A stretch of 64,000 bases of DNA from Heligmosomoides polygyrus polygyrus (lineage: Eukaryota; Nematoda; Chromadorea; Rhabditida; Heligmosomidae): the NCBI GenBank assembly GCA_947396885.1, contig OX377205.1:54668676-54732675 (forward strand), read 5' to 3'. Positions 45,003 through 55,485 of the stretch are shown here, one piece after another. The position numbers and the translations under genes are program-made. The first letter of the stretch is position 1; every line of letters starts with the position of its first letter. The notes beneath the pieces were generated by a model. It did not search any database. It had not been told where the DNA came from and saw only the letters and a program-made list of their open reading frames with translations.

Positions 45003-45036
45003 AATACGTACGCGATAATATCGTAACATCAAGTTA
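44284..45036. other. Unassigned, with (TTTC)n microsatellite
   Basis: A (TTTC)n tract lies at 44,969-45,001. A plus-strand frame of 147 codons (44,361-44,804) is serine/leucine-rich and shows no domain. Confidence 0.35.
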
Positions 45037-45536
45037 CTGTTCTTCTATTGATCGTTTCTAGCTCACCTCTGGCATTTGTTATACTTCACACGCTTTTCAT
45101 GTTTGTGCCTAGTAACAATATCTATGAAGACAAAGTCAACATTAATGGCCTAGATTTACTCTATGCCTTTTATACTACCTTCATGGTTACATTTTTCATC
45201 GCTATTTAGTCGCTGCATGCGATTTTAGAGAAATCTGTACATAGAACAGTGCAAAAAGGTCTGCTCCTGCTAGCACGCAGCTCACGTTATAATGCGCTCT
45301 GGCGTAGTGCAAATGAGACCGACATATAAAATCTATTCCATCCTATACAAGCTGTGTGTTTCCAACGTCCCCTCCCAAATCCTCCAGGAACGCCTGGCAT
45401 GATCGGGTTGCTTTAAAGGACCAGACGGGCACTAATCGAACATCGAGTTGCGGTGACTGCAAATTCTGGTTGATTTTTATAATTCAGTCGCGGATTTGCT
45501 CGGTCCCCTCAAACGCGTTATAACGAGAGGGAAGTG
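45037..45536. repeat. Dispersed repeat R2, copy 2
   Basis: Aligns with 27,460-27,788. It ends CGTTATAACGAGAGGGAAGT next to TA. It is longer than copy 1 because of an insertion between 45,310 and 45,470. Confidence 0.5.
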
Positions 45537-46082
45537 TATATTAATATTCAGGATATGGAAAGATCCTAAAATGCCTAAGAAACAACACTACAACAACACT
45601 TTCCGTTCTGCGCATCCGAGCAGTACTAAAAGGGCCATTATCAGGGAAATGTTCCACACAGCGACCAATGTGTCTTCTAATGAAGACTTCAGGTATTCGT
45701 CAAGGGAAATGGCTTCTCGAATTGCATTGTCCAATGGGTATGTTGGCCATGCTCCTGAAAGCCTGCATGTGCAACATCGTTGGCCTGCAAGAGAACGAAT
45801 GAGCAGAAACCAGGAGCGCACCAAGATTGCTTTCTCAGTCCCATTTATCTCGGATGCTTTAAGCGCTCAAGTACGAAGCTGTATTCGTAGAGCTGGATTG
45901 GACGACCTGATTAGGCTAACTGAGATACCACCTAGTAATCTCAAGGCGGCTCATGCGGAACCGCCTGTATGATTGCGCTTGTACTACTTTTCATGTGTGG
46001 TGTGTCCGTTCAGTAAAGAAGGAGATTGCATGGTCTCGGGGGTGGTGTACCTCATAACCTGCTCTCAGTGCAAGGAGGAATA

Positions 46083-46968
46083 CCAGGCTGTCCAACAGTT
46101 CCTGTCCGAAAATTTTCAGAATTCTATAATTCTCCTTAGAAGTGTTATAATATCAGGCAAGTGTAAAAACCTTCTAGAAGGTTCTCCAGAGTTCCTCGCT
46201 AGGGGTATATAAGGCGCAGTCGCCGCGTCTAGCTACCAGTACAAGCTAAAATGGACCAAGGTCGAATTCGTATTTTCGTGTACTACGAGTGGCTGCTGGG
46301 CAACGACACGGGCGCCGCGGTCGCCAACATCTGCAGAGCGTGCAAGGAGGATGCAGTGTCCCAACGCACAGTCAGGCGCTGGTTCAATCGTTTCGAAAGC
46401 GGCGACACGAGCCTCGAGGACAGGGAACACCCGCTGAAGGTCATGCTCTGCTGCTGGTGGGACGCCAAGGGCATGCTGTACTTCGAGCTGCTCCCGCAAG
46501 GCAGGACGGTCACCGCCTCCATCTACACCGATCAGCTCGAGAAACTAGCCGCCGCCATCCGAGAAAAGAGTCCCCGACGGGCCTCGGTCCACCTGCTGCA
46601 CGACAACGCGCGCCCCCACGTGGCGAAGGAGACCCAGCAGAAGTTGGCGACGCTCGGCTGGGAGACGGTTGCCCATCCGCCGTATTCCCGGACCTCGCCC
46701 CCTCCGACTACCACTTGTTCCGCCCGCTGAAGCACCATTTGGCCGGAAGAAAATTCACCAACTACGACAACCTCAAATCTGACATCGTGGACTTCTTTGA
46801 GTCGCAGCCCCCGGAGTTCTGGGCGAAGGGCATCGGCGATCTGCCCAATCGATGGGCCACTGTTGTGGATAACTGTGGTGATTATATTGTTGATTAGACT
46901 TGTTTTTCAATAGAGTTGAAAAATTAAAACTGGTAAAATTTTTGGACAAGAATTATTGGACAGCCTGG
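46083..46968 (+). mobile_element. Mariner element, internally deleted
   Basis: This 886-bp element has inverted ends CCAGGCTGTCCAA (46,083-46,095) and TTGGACAGCCTGG (46,956-46,968). The similarity extends inward to about 33 bp with four mismatches. It is flanked by TA at 46,081-46,082 and 46,969-46,970, the mariner target duplication. Removing it and one TA rejoins the reading frame of the PLE between the Y and IG of its catalytic motif. Confidence 0.95.
46251..46897 (+). pseudogene. Mariner transposase, deleted and frameshifted
   Basis: It starts at ATG 46,251, directly inside the element. The N-terminal helix-turn-helix domain ends at RTVRRWFNRFESGDTSLEDR (about 46,370-46,429). The sequence then jumps straight to VMLCCWWD, so a stretch of roughly 100 residues holding the first catalytic aspartate is missing. 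LLHDNARPHV supplies the second aspartate near 46,600. A one-base loss near 46,685 shifts the frame before LAPSDYHLFRPL, which holds the third. It ends IVD-stop at 46,897. A normal mariner transposase is about 345 residues. This copy cannot make an active enzyme, but its intact ends could be moved in trans. Confidence 0.9.
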
Positions 46969-47500
46969 TACATCGGCGAGACAGGCAGGCCACTTTGGGT
47001 GAGGATGAAGGAGCACATGGATGGACTTAACAGGTGCAAGCGTTCGAAACCGTTAGGAGAACACAGGCTGCGAAGTTATGCTGGCGCATTGTTTGGTGTA
47101 GCGGTGACAGTGCTAGCGCGCGAGGCCGACATCACAGTACGCAAGACTCTTGAACCGCTGTGGATTGCCGCAAGGAACCCCGTAATGAATAGGAGAGAGG
47201 AACGCGTGATGGTAACTCAGGAGCTCGCCGCTTTTGCTGATCTTTGCGGTTTAACGCCAGATAGTGATAAAGGGATGGTCGCTGAAAAGATGTCTAGAAG
47301 GGGAGAGTCTCACTCGCCCAATCTGCCTCCATCCGAGGGTGACGTGACAGGCTCTCGGCTGCAATCTTAAGGTTAGTTGGGACTGTACCACTTCTGTTCT
47401 GTCTCGTTCCATCTCTATCTTCTTAGACCTCTGTGACTTGAAGGTAGTCCTTGGACGAACAACCTCTCTAAGTTCCCTTCTTTTTCCAGGCTTTGTGTTT

Positions 47501-47530
47501 CTGACGAAGGCGGTTGCGCCGAAACGTTAG
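47501..47530 (+). ncRNA. Hammerhead-ribozyme-like motif of PLE copy 2
   Basis: Box CTGACGA, one extra base, hairpin GGC-GGTTGC-GCC, then GAAACGTTAG. Compared with copy 1, helix II changes from GAC/GTC to GGC/GCC, a compensatory pair. Helix I is not clearly formed here, so this copy may be inactive. Confidence 0.5.
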
Positions 47531-47594
47531 CCGGATAAAATTATTATATCAATCTTAGTCTCGAGGTCAAAGCAATTCTACGATTCCAGTTTAA

Positions 47595-48229
47595 CCCATT
47601 GACGACCGCGCGGCCCAATTTCGGCCCGCAGTTTTTCTGTCGCGTGGGACCGCGCGGCCCAATTTTAGCCCGCGGTTGAAAAAATGTTCGCTGCGGCGCA
47701 CTTCTCGATTTTTCATAGTTTACTAGTATTCATTAGATTCGTTGGATCCTACCAATGCTACCTGCACAGTAGTCCGAGAATCATTTACTTCTAACGAAAG
47801 CTTTGATAAAAAAATCAGCACAACACACTATTCAAACCTCAAATAAATAGATACTACTCACGAACAGCTACGTATATCTTACAAAAATGGTCATGGTTAA
47901 GACATCTAGTCAAATTTCTTGCGAAAAACTTGAACCCAATTTAGAAAAAATATTTCAAACACTTGCTACATTGTGTGGTCACCTTATTTGCACGATTCGT
48001 GACGAACGTGCGCCCTTTTCTGTGCTGACCTTTTTGTTGCTGCAAATACATCTTCTACGTTTTGCTTCGAACCAGTTCCGGCCTTTTCCAACATGTGGCT
48101 CACCCATTGGAGAGGGGCTTCATTTGGAATACCGTAAAGTAGTGAGTGCACGAGATTCGAGCCTCAAGGCGGTCCCAGCGCGCGGTCCCACGCGCCAGAC
48201 ACGCGAATTGCCGCGCGGTCGTCAATGGG
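47595..48229. mobile_element. piggyBac-like MITE
   Basis: A 635-bp element with perfect 20-bp inverted ends CCCATTGACGACCGCGCGGC. It is flanked by TTAA at 47,591-47,594 and 48,230-48,233. Ends starting CCC next to TTAA are the piggyBac signature. Subterminal GTGGGACCGCG words occur in inverted orientation at both sides. No transposase inside; a plus frame from 47,887 is incidental. Confidence 0.88.
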
Positions 48230-48239
48230 TTAAAATTAT

Positions 48240-48714
48240 GCCAAGATTCAGCGACAGTCTAACATGGAACATACTACAAACAGAACCAGCTGGAACAGCA
48301 CGCTACCCTGACGGCAGGAAGTTACACTTGGAAGAGGCTAGTTTGCTGAAATTTACCAGGGAGCGAAAACCCAACGCCTGGACCCACTTGTTAAACCTAT
48401 TGACACCAACTACTTCGGCATGGGGCCAAAAAGTGAAGGCAAGGCGTTGAAACGAAACGAAACCTCAAAGAATGATATGTCTGAGTTTGAGACAAATAGG
48501 TGTGATCGTATAGCTAAATCCGACGGGGTTGCGTTCGCATGAAATCGTTGTCTTAGGAGTTCCGTTGTGCTGTCGAATTCAGTTAAAAATGCGTTTGAGC
48601 TATTGTGTCTTGATGTATTTAATGGAAGCTGCGGGCTACGCCTAGTATTGGTCTATTGGGCGCCTTTCTGCGAAAGGAGCATAACTGATCGTTTGTTCAG
48701 TATTATTAGTGACT
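48240..48714 (+). pseudogene. CR1-like LINE B, endonuclease 5' part
   Basis: Coding remnants of a LINE apurinic-type endonuclease, for example FELLCLDVF and LVLVYWAPF, ending SIISDSLE at about 48,719. The upstream part (48,300-48,450) contains LHLEEASLLKFTRERKPNAW, also found in the inverted copy. An in-frame TGA (48,540) and frame changes make it dead. It continues at 50,718 after an insertion. Confidence 0.65.
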
Positions 48715-49164
48715 CATTAGAGATCCAGGTTCTATTGTACTTACGGTACTCCACTTATTCTTGTTCAAGATAGGTCTACCAAGGGTAACCTGCCATAGGA
48801 AGAACGAATATCATAGTCGGTTACTGCGGAAATTCTTTATAAGCCCGTTATACTAAGTTCGAGTTGCTCAAGGCCTTGCGAAATAGCGCGCGCTGGTAAG
48901 AGACGCAGAGACTCCGCCCCTATCGATGCGCACTATTTCCGCGCAGAATTGGGCAGGGGAAGGGATCCAAGGTGTGGCTCGAGTGACGCGCCCGTGTTAA
49001 AATTGCCTACATCTTGGAGTTTCCTCCGTTGCCCAATTCGGAAGCTGATAAAGCACGGATCTGTAATCGAAAAGGGGAGATAAGGCTGCACCTACATACT
49101 CGCGCCTAAAGCTACACGGTAGTGACGAGTTTTCCGGGGCGGGTTGGACGAGTTTTCGCACAGT

Positions 49165-49281
49165 ATGGTGGTCCAACTCGTCCCGGCGCCGCAGGACGCC
49201 ACCGACGCCCGAGCTGCATTCGGACAAGTGCAAAATGTGCCCAATGAGGACATGTTCACCGTCAATCTCAATGCCTCGTAG
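49165..49281 (+). CDS. Candidate 3'-terminal exon of a host gene, or retrocopy fragment
   Basis: A short frame ending in TAG at 49,281 codes for a polar tail (…DATDARAAFGQ, then NEDMFTVNLNAS). Two overlapping-type AATAAA signals follow within 22 bp (49,291-49,296 and 49,298-49,303). A TTTTCGCACAG just upstream (49,153-49,163) could be a splice acceptor. I do not recognise the protein. The context inside a transposon-like insert suggests capture or a retrocopy. Too short to be certain. Confidence 0.3.
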   Translation: MVVQLVPAPQDATDARAAFGQVQNVPNEDMFTVNLNAS

Positions 49282-50109
49282 GTGACGAGAAATAAAGAAT
49301 AAAGATCACTATGCAGGCAATCGTCGCGGGACCGACTGGCGGCTGCGACGCGGTCGCAGCGAACCAGACCCTCGTCGAGCTGAACCTTTCCGTGACTCGA
49401 TCAAGGGTGGGAATACAATACAATTTTTACACACATATAAGACCTTCTATCTCGCGAGGTAAACCAAGTGCACCTATGATACTTAGGTTTCATCAAGGGA
49501 AAGATAATAGTTTTAAGTGCAGATTAGAAGCGGTAGGACACTTCTGCTGAAACCATTTTCCGACGTTCTTAAATAGATTTATATTTTATGTTCCTTTGTT
49601 GTTTTTGGACCTGCAGACGGAAACGAAAAGGACCTTCTTCATCAATAAACGATTATAGCATGTTTTATTCCAATCCGAAGAAGATTTTACTGCAGCGCTC
49701 CTTGCAGCTACAACGTTGTGGGTGATGCCAGCACAGAAGGAAAGCCTTAGCCACAGAAACTTTCAAGCGTTGCTTCGTTGCGCAAAAGACCAAATCTACT
49801 GTTATTTGGGGTAGGCTATTTAATTTTCAGGTGCTCTTGTAAGCTTGGAACCAAGTTGTGGGGCACCTCAGGCAATCAAGATTTCTGCTTTAAAAATAGT
49901 TCGGGCGCTATGGTAGTTAGGGAAGGGGTCACCACAGCATGCCGTGGGATGCAGGAGTGGCAGGTAGCTACATACAGCGAATGGAAATGCAGTCTTAGCT
50001 CCTATTTTCGATTGCAGATCCGTATTTTGTCTGCTTCCGTATTGGGCGAGGGAGGGAACTCCAGGATGTAAGCAACTTTAACATGACTGCGTCACTCCAG
50101 CCACATCCT

Positions 50110-50222
50110 GGGGCCGTATGCTCGTCTACCCCGAGTCTCCCCCAATGGAGGATTGGGGCGTGATATGGTATGTTGATATTGATTGATTTTCCCCCAACGA
50201 GGGAATACGAGCATACGGCCCC
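50110..50222. mobile_element. Small MITE E, copy 2
   Basis: A 113-bp element with perfect 16-bp inverted ends, GGGGCCGTATGCTCGT. It shares its interior with 34,986-35,087. Nested inside the 48.7-50.7 kb insertion. Confidence 0.8.
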
Positions 50223-50717
50223 TGGAGTCCCTTCCCCTGCTCAAATCTAGAGCTTTTTATAAGGTGACCCCCACAACTGCCATAGCGGCATAGTTCGTTA
50301 TAGCAGACTAAGAAAATCGTTCAACCATCTACTGCAGAACTTCGCTTAAATGGAATTTCCACCATCAATGAACAACGTGGACAGGTGTATGGCAGACAGT
50401 TCCTCAAAACAAACATAATATATGGGCCATAGACACATCTCTAGTGGAAGCGAAAAGAGAAGCTCATGCCCATCCCAACAGTGCAAACGTTTGCAAACAT
50501 TTTCAGGGAATTAAAAGTTTTCTATTCCTTCCAGCTCCATGCTCATATTGTAGTTACCTCTTACACTCATCTTCTTTTTCAATGCAACATCCATAGATTC
50601 CTGCTGAGTTCAGAAGCCCACTCATAAAAAATGGCAGATTACCCCTAGTAGACCTATTTTGAACAAGATTAAGTGGGGTACCATAAGTACAATAGTACCG
50701 AGATCCATATTGGTGAC

Positions 50718-51597
50718 TATTATTAGTGACTTCATATCCAGTGAACTGGAATCAGTTGTACTGGGCGATTTCAACATGCCCGACTTCTATTGGCCCGCTG
50801 ACAGAGCGGCAGACTCGGGTGGGGCTTCAAATTCTTTCTGATTACAGAGCCTTGTTAACTCACACGGCCTTCCCCTCGTCCGGGACAGTACTAGAGGCAT
50901 GACATTTTTGACCTGGTACTTGCCAGTAGGGCTGAGTTGGCAAATGATCTAACTCTCTCATTGGATCCAGTGATTACAACAGTACTTCGTTTAACACCCG
51001 TTTTAAGGGAGGCACTGAGCCTCCGGTATATCGTAGATATTATACTCACATGATGACTTTCATGCAATTCGTATTCTTCTGTAGCGGGTTGATCTACTGG
51101 AGAGCCTGTTCGATATCAATGGGAAATATGAATTGTTTCTCAACTTACTGCAGAAGTCATTGACACTTTTTTCCCATTAGGAGAGTTCCGTCGGAAAGAG
51201 ATGCCCGCCTTCCAGCTTATCTGTCCACATGGTAAACCAGAAAAACCATCATGAATGCGTATTCCACGAAGCGAAGCGTACGGCTAATTGGGAAGCGTTT
51301 GACAAGTATAACGCTGAATTTGACAAAAACCTTCGAAGGCTTAGTAACTACTTAGTAGTTAAAGCTGTGGAGTCTGGAAACCCTTCTGTTTTTAGGTTCC
51401 TGAACTCTAGACTTCAGGATAGAAGTGGTGTCGGTTACTTTAGGGTAGTGAATATGGATGCTGTGCTGAGCCCCCGTATTGAATATGGATGCTGCTACTT
51501 TAAAGCTGAAGTGTTGGCTGAAAAGTTCGCTAAAGTCTTTTTGAAAGATGGTGGCTCCTGCCAGACGAATCTCTGTGGGGTGACACGGCTAGGGTGA
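50718..51597 (+). pseudogene. CR1-like LINE B, endonuclease 3' part and linker
   Basis: Resumes the endonuclease with a VVLGDFNMPDFYWP motif (about 50,756-50,797), then degenerates. 51,229-51,597 carries the region between endonuclease and RT (KRTANWEAFDKYNAEFDKNL, KAVESGNPSVFRFLNSRL, LAEKFAKVFL). No RT was found after it. Dead fragment. Confidence 0.7.
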
Positions 51598-51604
51598 TGG
51601 TGGG

Positions 51605-51879
51605 ATCACCAATACTAATAATTTTGAACAAGCGATCAGTTATGTTCCTTTCGCAGGAAAGCGTCCGATAGACGACCAGGCATGCCCGCAGCTTTCGTTG
51701 AATTCATCAACACGCAATAACTCAAACTCATTTTTAACTGAACTCGACAGCACAACGGAACTCCTAAGACAACGATTTCATGCAAACGCAACCCCGTCGG
51801 ATTTAGCTATATGGTCACATCTGATTATCTATACTCAGGTTGCCAGGCGGTGGATTTTTGCTTCGTGACAGATTTCAGC
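51605..51879 (-). pseudogene. CR1-like LINE B, inverted fragment (5' part)
   Basis: The reverse complement matches 48,360-48,700 (for example GTCGAATTCAGTTAAAAATG-type sequence). It continues past the RTE insertion at 55,315-55,380. It is a second copy of the same LINE in opposite orientation. Confidence 0.65.
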
Positions 51880-54800
51880 TACGGATCTCCCTCAATAGAG
51901 AGCTTTCGGGCTCTCTTGTTAAGAGGGATCTCGGGCCGCTTGTTGCAGGGCCACGTGGCGCGTCCCCGGGTGGTGGATAGGGGAATCAAACGCGAACCAA
52001 ATACGACCGTGTACTGCCCAGAGACGCAGGTGGGATGCAGGGGATGGACTCCTTGCTCCTGCTGTGTCGGGTAAACGCGTTCCTTGTGCGTGGGAGCGGC
52101 ATGTTCATGCACAGTGTGCGTGGGTGTGTTTGCGCCTGTGCGGAATGTAACTGTGTCGGCTCGGCCAAAAGCTTGCACTCGGTAGACTGGGAGCACATGT
52201 AAGGCGATTCGAGGCCGCCTTAAGTCTCGCCCCGTCCCTTCGGGCTGGCTGCCCGGAGTTCTTCGCCCGCGCGACAGAGCCTGACTAGTTACCCGTTTTG
52301 TACTGCAGTCAAACACAGCCGCACTAAAGGGCCTCACTCCCCTGACCCCGAAAGAGCCCCCATTTCTGCAGCGACGGGAAGGACGAGTACGGAGAGGCTG
52401 CTAATATCTCAGGGCCTAACCAGACTGCGCAAATTGAGAAGGACTAGGATGACGATCTATACTTACAACGCCCGCACGCTTGCATCGGAAGCATCCGTCG
52501 AGGACCTGATGATGCAAGCCAGGAAGATCGAGTACGATGTCATCGGACTGACCGAGACGAGAAGACACCACCCCCTACACGCCGCCTACGACTCCGGAGA
52601 AGAACTGTCTCGGAAGATGCGATAGCAGGGGAGTAGGCGGCGTTGGTGTCATCGTCAACACGAACTTGGCCATGAGCATCGATTCGTACGAGTCTCTGAC
52701 AAGTCTCTGAATCGGACGTCTGCGACTGAAGCGATGTGGTTCCGTGCCAGCTTTGACTGTGTTCGTCGCGTATGCCCCAACATCCGACTGCGACGACGAA
52801 GAGGTCGAAGCCTTCTACGTGGAGCTGGAGAAGTTCTATAAGGAAGATCACACCTTCTACAAGGTGATCGTCGGCGACTTCAACGCCAAGATCGGACCGC
52901 GAAGGTCGCCGGAAGAACTTCACATCGGGACCCACGGTTTGGAGTGGAACGAGCAAGGTGAAAGGCTGTCTGAGTTTATCATGTCGACCAAGACCATCCA
53001 TGGAAACTCGCAGTTCCAGAAGCCCCCCTCCCTACGATGGACCTGGGAATCTCCCGGTGGCCAGTTCCACAGCGAGATCGACCACATCATCTTCAACCGC
53101 AAGTGTTGCCTGACCGACGTCTCCGTTGTCCCCAAGTTCTACACGGGATCGGACCACCGCCTCCTTCGCGCAAGGTTCCGCTTTTCGCGTCAAGGAGAGA
53201 AGGCTGCGAAGTTCAAGAAGAGGAGTCTCAGAACGACCATCAACTGGGACCTCTACACCTCTCTTGCCGGCCTTTGGGAAGATGCCGTCATGGACAAGGT
53301 CGACGAGGAATACGACCGCTTCGTGCACCATCTCCACGATAGTGCTAAGGATGCTGAGAGCTTGAAGACCACAAAGAGACGCCTGTCTCCGGAAACTCTC
53401 GAGCTGATACGCCAGCGTGGAGCAGTACGAGCGTCAGGCAACTACCAACTGACGTCCGAGTTTGCGAAGCTATGCAGAGAGGCGATGAAGGAGGATCTTA
53501 AGGAGAGAAGGGCGGAAGTGTTGGCTGAAGCAGCAGAGGCAGGATTGAGCATACGCAATGCCCGCCGAGACTTCGCTAACTTCAAGACCAAGATGACCGC
53601 TCTCCGACATCCCGACGGAACTGTCACCTCTTCCAGAAGGACCATGGAGAAGGTCATCCACGACTTCTACTCCGATCTCTTCGATAGCCACGTCCACCTG
53701 CCCCATGCCATCTTCCGCAGGATGGATACGTCGTCCCCTCTGTTCTCCCTTCCGAGATCCGACACGCCATCTCGTCGGTGAAGAAACGTACCGCACCCGG
53801 TCCCGACAGGATCAGACCGGAACACCTGAAGAACCTCCCGTCAGCGCTCATCAACACCCTGGCGCGGCTCTTCACACGTTACCTGTCGGAGTGCAAGGTT
53901 CCATCTCAGTGGAAGACCAGCAGGACCGTCTTGCTGTACAAGAAGGGAGACGTGCACGACATTGGCAACTATCGCCCGATCTGCCTGCTGTCCGTATCTA
54001 CAAGCTGTTCACTCGAGTTATCCTGAATAGGATCGGCCGAACGCTGGTCGAAGGACAGCCATGCGAACAAGCAGGATTTCGGAGAGGATTCAGCACGATC
54101 GACCACATACACACCATTACGAAGCTCATCGAAGTGTCGCGAGAGTACAAGCTGCCGCTTTGCCTTACGTTCATCGACCTGAAGAAGGCATTCGACTCTG
54201 TCGAAACTGAAGCGGTCATCGAAGCCCTGCTCACTCAGGGTGTTCCTACTCAGTACATCAGAGTCCTTCGAGAGCTGTACAGTGGATTCACGACCAAGAC
54301 CTCACCATTCTACAACGACGTCGTCGTCGACGTGAAGAGAGGGGTTTGGCAAGGGGATACCATATCCCCGAAGCTCTTCAGCGCCACTCTCGAAAACGTC
54401 ATGCGCGAACTAGAATGGGAAGACATGGGAGTGAAGGTTGACGGCCGGCAACTACATCATCCTCGCTTCGCTGACGACATCGTGCTCATAACACCGAGCA
54501 TCAGCCAGGCGGAGCGAATGCTGGCCGACTTCGATCGTGTATGTAGGAACGTTGGACTGCAGCTGAATCTTACGAAGACGATGTTCAGAAGACGGACAAG
54601 TTTCTGATGCCCCATTCTCGCTCAACGGAACGAACATCTCCGAATGCTCCAGCTATGTGTATCTGGGTCGCGAAGTCAACATGGCCAACGACCTAGCACC
54701 AGAGCTGAGCGGGAGGAAAAGAGCGGCTTGGGGAGCTTTCAAGAGCGTCGAAGAAGTCGCGAAGAAGACGAAGAACGTCCGACTCCGTGCCCACCTATTC

Positions 54801-55299
54801 GACTCCACTGTTCTTCCTGCCCTAACATACGCCTCAGAGACCTGGGCTATACGAAAGCAGGATGAACCTGCGATCAGCGTCGCGCAGCGTGGAATCGAGG
54901 GGACGATGCTCGGAGTGACACGACTCACGCAAGTGAGAGAAGGCCTCCGGAGTTCCGAGCTTCGCCGACGTTCGAAGATCAGAGACGCTGTCGCGTGGGC
55001 CAAGTTGTCGAAAATTAGGTGGGCCGGCCACGTAATGCGCTTCGCGGACACCCGCTGGACGAGAGCCATCACCGACTGGATTCCGCGTATGTCAAAAGAA
55101 CACCAGGACGCCCACCAACGCGTTGGTCGGACTTTTTCGTTAAAGCCCTGAACGACCAATATGACGCTCTTCGTGTCCCTCGAGCGAGGAGGATCCATAG
55201 GACCACTCTGGCACGCGACAGGGACGAATAGAGACGCTGCTGGCACCCGCTCGAGCAATTCGATGATCAACGGGACGACAGGTGATACAGGTGGTACAG
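51880..55299 (+). mobile_element. RTE-type LINE, copy 2, full length
   Basis: A 3420-bp element flanked by an exact 15-bp duplication, GTGACAGATTTCAGC (51,865-51,879 and 55,300-55,314). It inserted into the minus-strand LINE B copy, whose sequence continues on both sides. It has a 5' leader of about 570 bp, one long broken ORF, and a short AGGTGATACAGGTGGTACAG 3' tail, typical of RTE. Confidence 0.92.
52449..55285 (+). pseudogene. RTE endonuclease/reverse transcriptase, frameshifted
   Basis: The start ATG is 52,449 ([10 protein letters not shown]). The apurinic-type endonuclease has TETR near 52,550, GDFNAKIG about 52,875 and GSDHRLLR about 53,150. The longest intact stretch is 345 codons (52,744-53,781). 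Reverse transcriptase: NYRPICLLS near 53,970, FIDLKKAFDS about 54,172, GVWQGDTISPKLF about 54,340 (family GVRQGD), FADD about 54,467. The C-terminus has RWAGHVMRF about 55,017. Frameshifts or stops lie near 52,615, 52,710, 53,740-53,780, 53,995, 54,590, 55,090 and 55,228. Most are single-base indels. The protein would nick DNA and prime reverse transcription from its own mRNA if whole. Confidence 0.9.
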
Positions 55300-55314
55300 G
55301 TGACAGATTTCAGC

Positions 55315-55485
55315 ATTCTAACCTCTTCCAAGTGTAAGTGTTCCTGCCGTTAGGATCACTCTGCTAGGCTGCTAGCCCACAACATTACCAGCTCTATGAT
55401 CGCCCGCAGCATCCGTGTTATCCTCGTTGCAAAGACCCATCGGCACTCAGCTCTGATGTCAGAATGTTGCTTGTAATCAAACAAA
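55315..55485. other. LINE B remnant then unassigned sequence
   Basis: 55,315-55,350 continues the minus-strand LINE B copy (CCTCTTCCAAGTGTAA, CTGCCG). The rest shows no gene. Confidence 0.45.

Larger units (their letters stand above)
45541..47560 (+). pseudogene. Penelope-like element, copy 2: truncated and split by a mariner
   Basis: Matches the C-terminal half of PLE copy 1. It begins after the RT core, continues through SAHPSSTKRAIIREMF and PFISDAL, then the cysteine cluster CVVCPF, VVYLITCSQC and, after a mariner insertion (46,083-46,968), YIGETGRPL and RMKEHM, ending at 47,370. There is a frameshift near 45,945 that creates the TGA at 45,970. The 3' part carries a hammerhead-like motif (47,501-47,530). 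The RT domain is absent, so the copy is 5' truncated and dead. Confidence 0.88.
48715..50717. mobile_element. 2-kb insertion with about 75-bp inverted ends, in LINE B
   Basis: The left end (48,719-48,796) and right end (50,631-50,708) are inverted copies, about 85% identical, containing CTATTGTACTTAYGGTAC and CTTGTTCAAGATAGGTCTAC-type blocks. TATTATTAGTGACT occurs on both sides (48,701-48,714 and 50,718-50,731) and looks like a 14-bp target duplication. The LINE frame is interrupted exactly there. The superfamily is unclear: TIRs plus a duplication longer than 10 bp is atypical. The interior holds a candidate exon and MITE E copy 2. Confidence 0.6.

Noticed and set aside
46083..46968. SETMAR-like domesticated transposase
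   Set aside because: The copy has mariner ends and a TA duplication, no SET domain, an internal deletion and a frameshift; it is a plain mobile-element remnant.
54653..55270. 205-codon minus-strand frame
   Set aside because: It is antisense to the C-terminal part of the RTE protein, which has clear family motifs on the plus strand.
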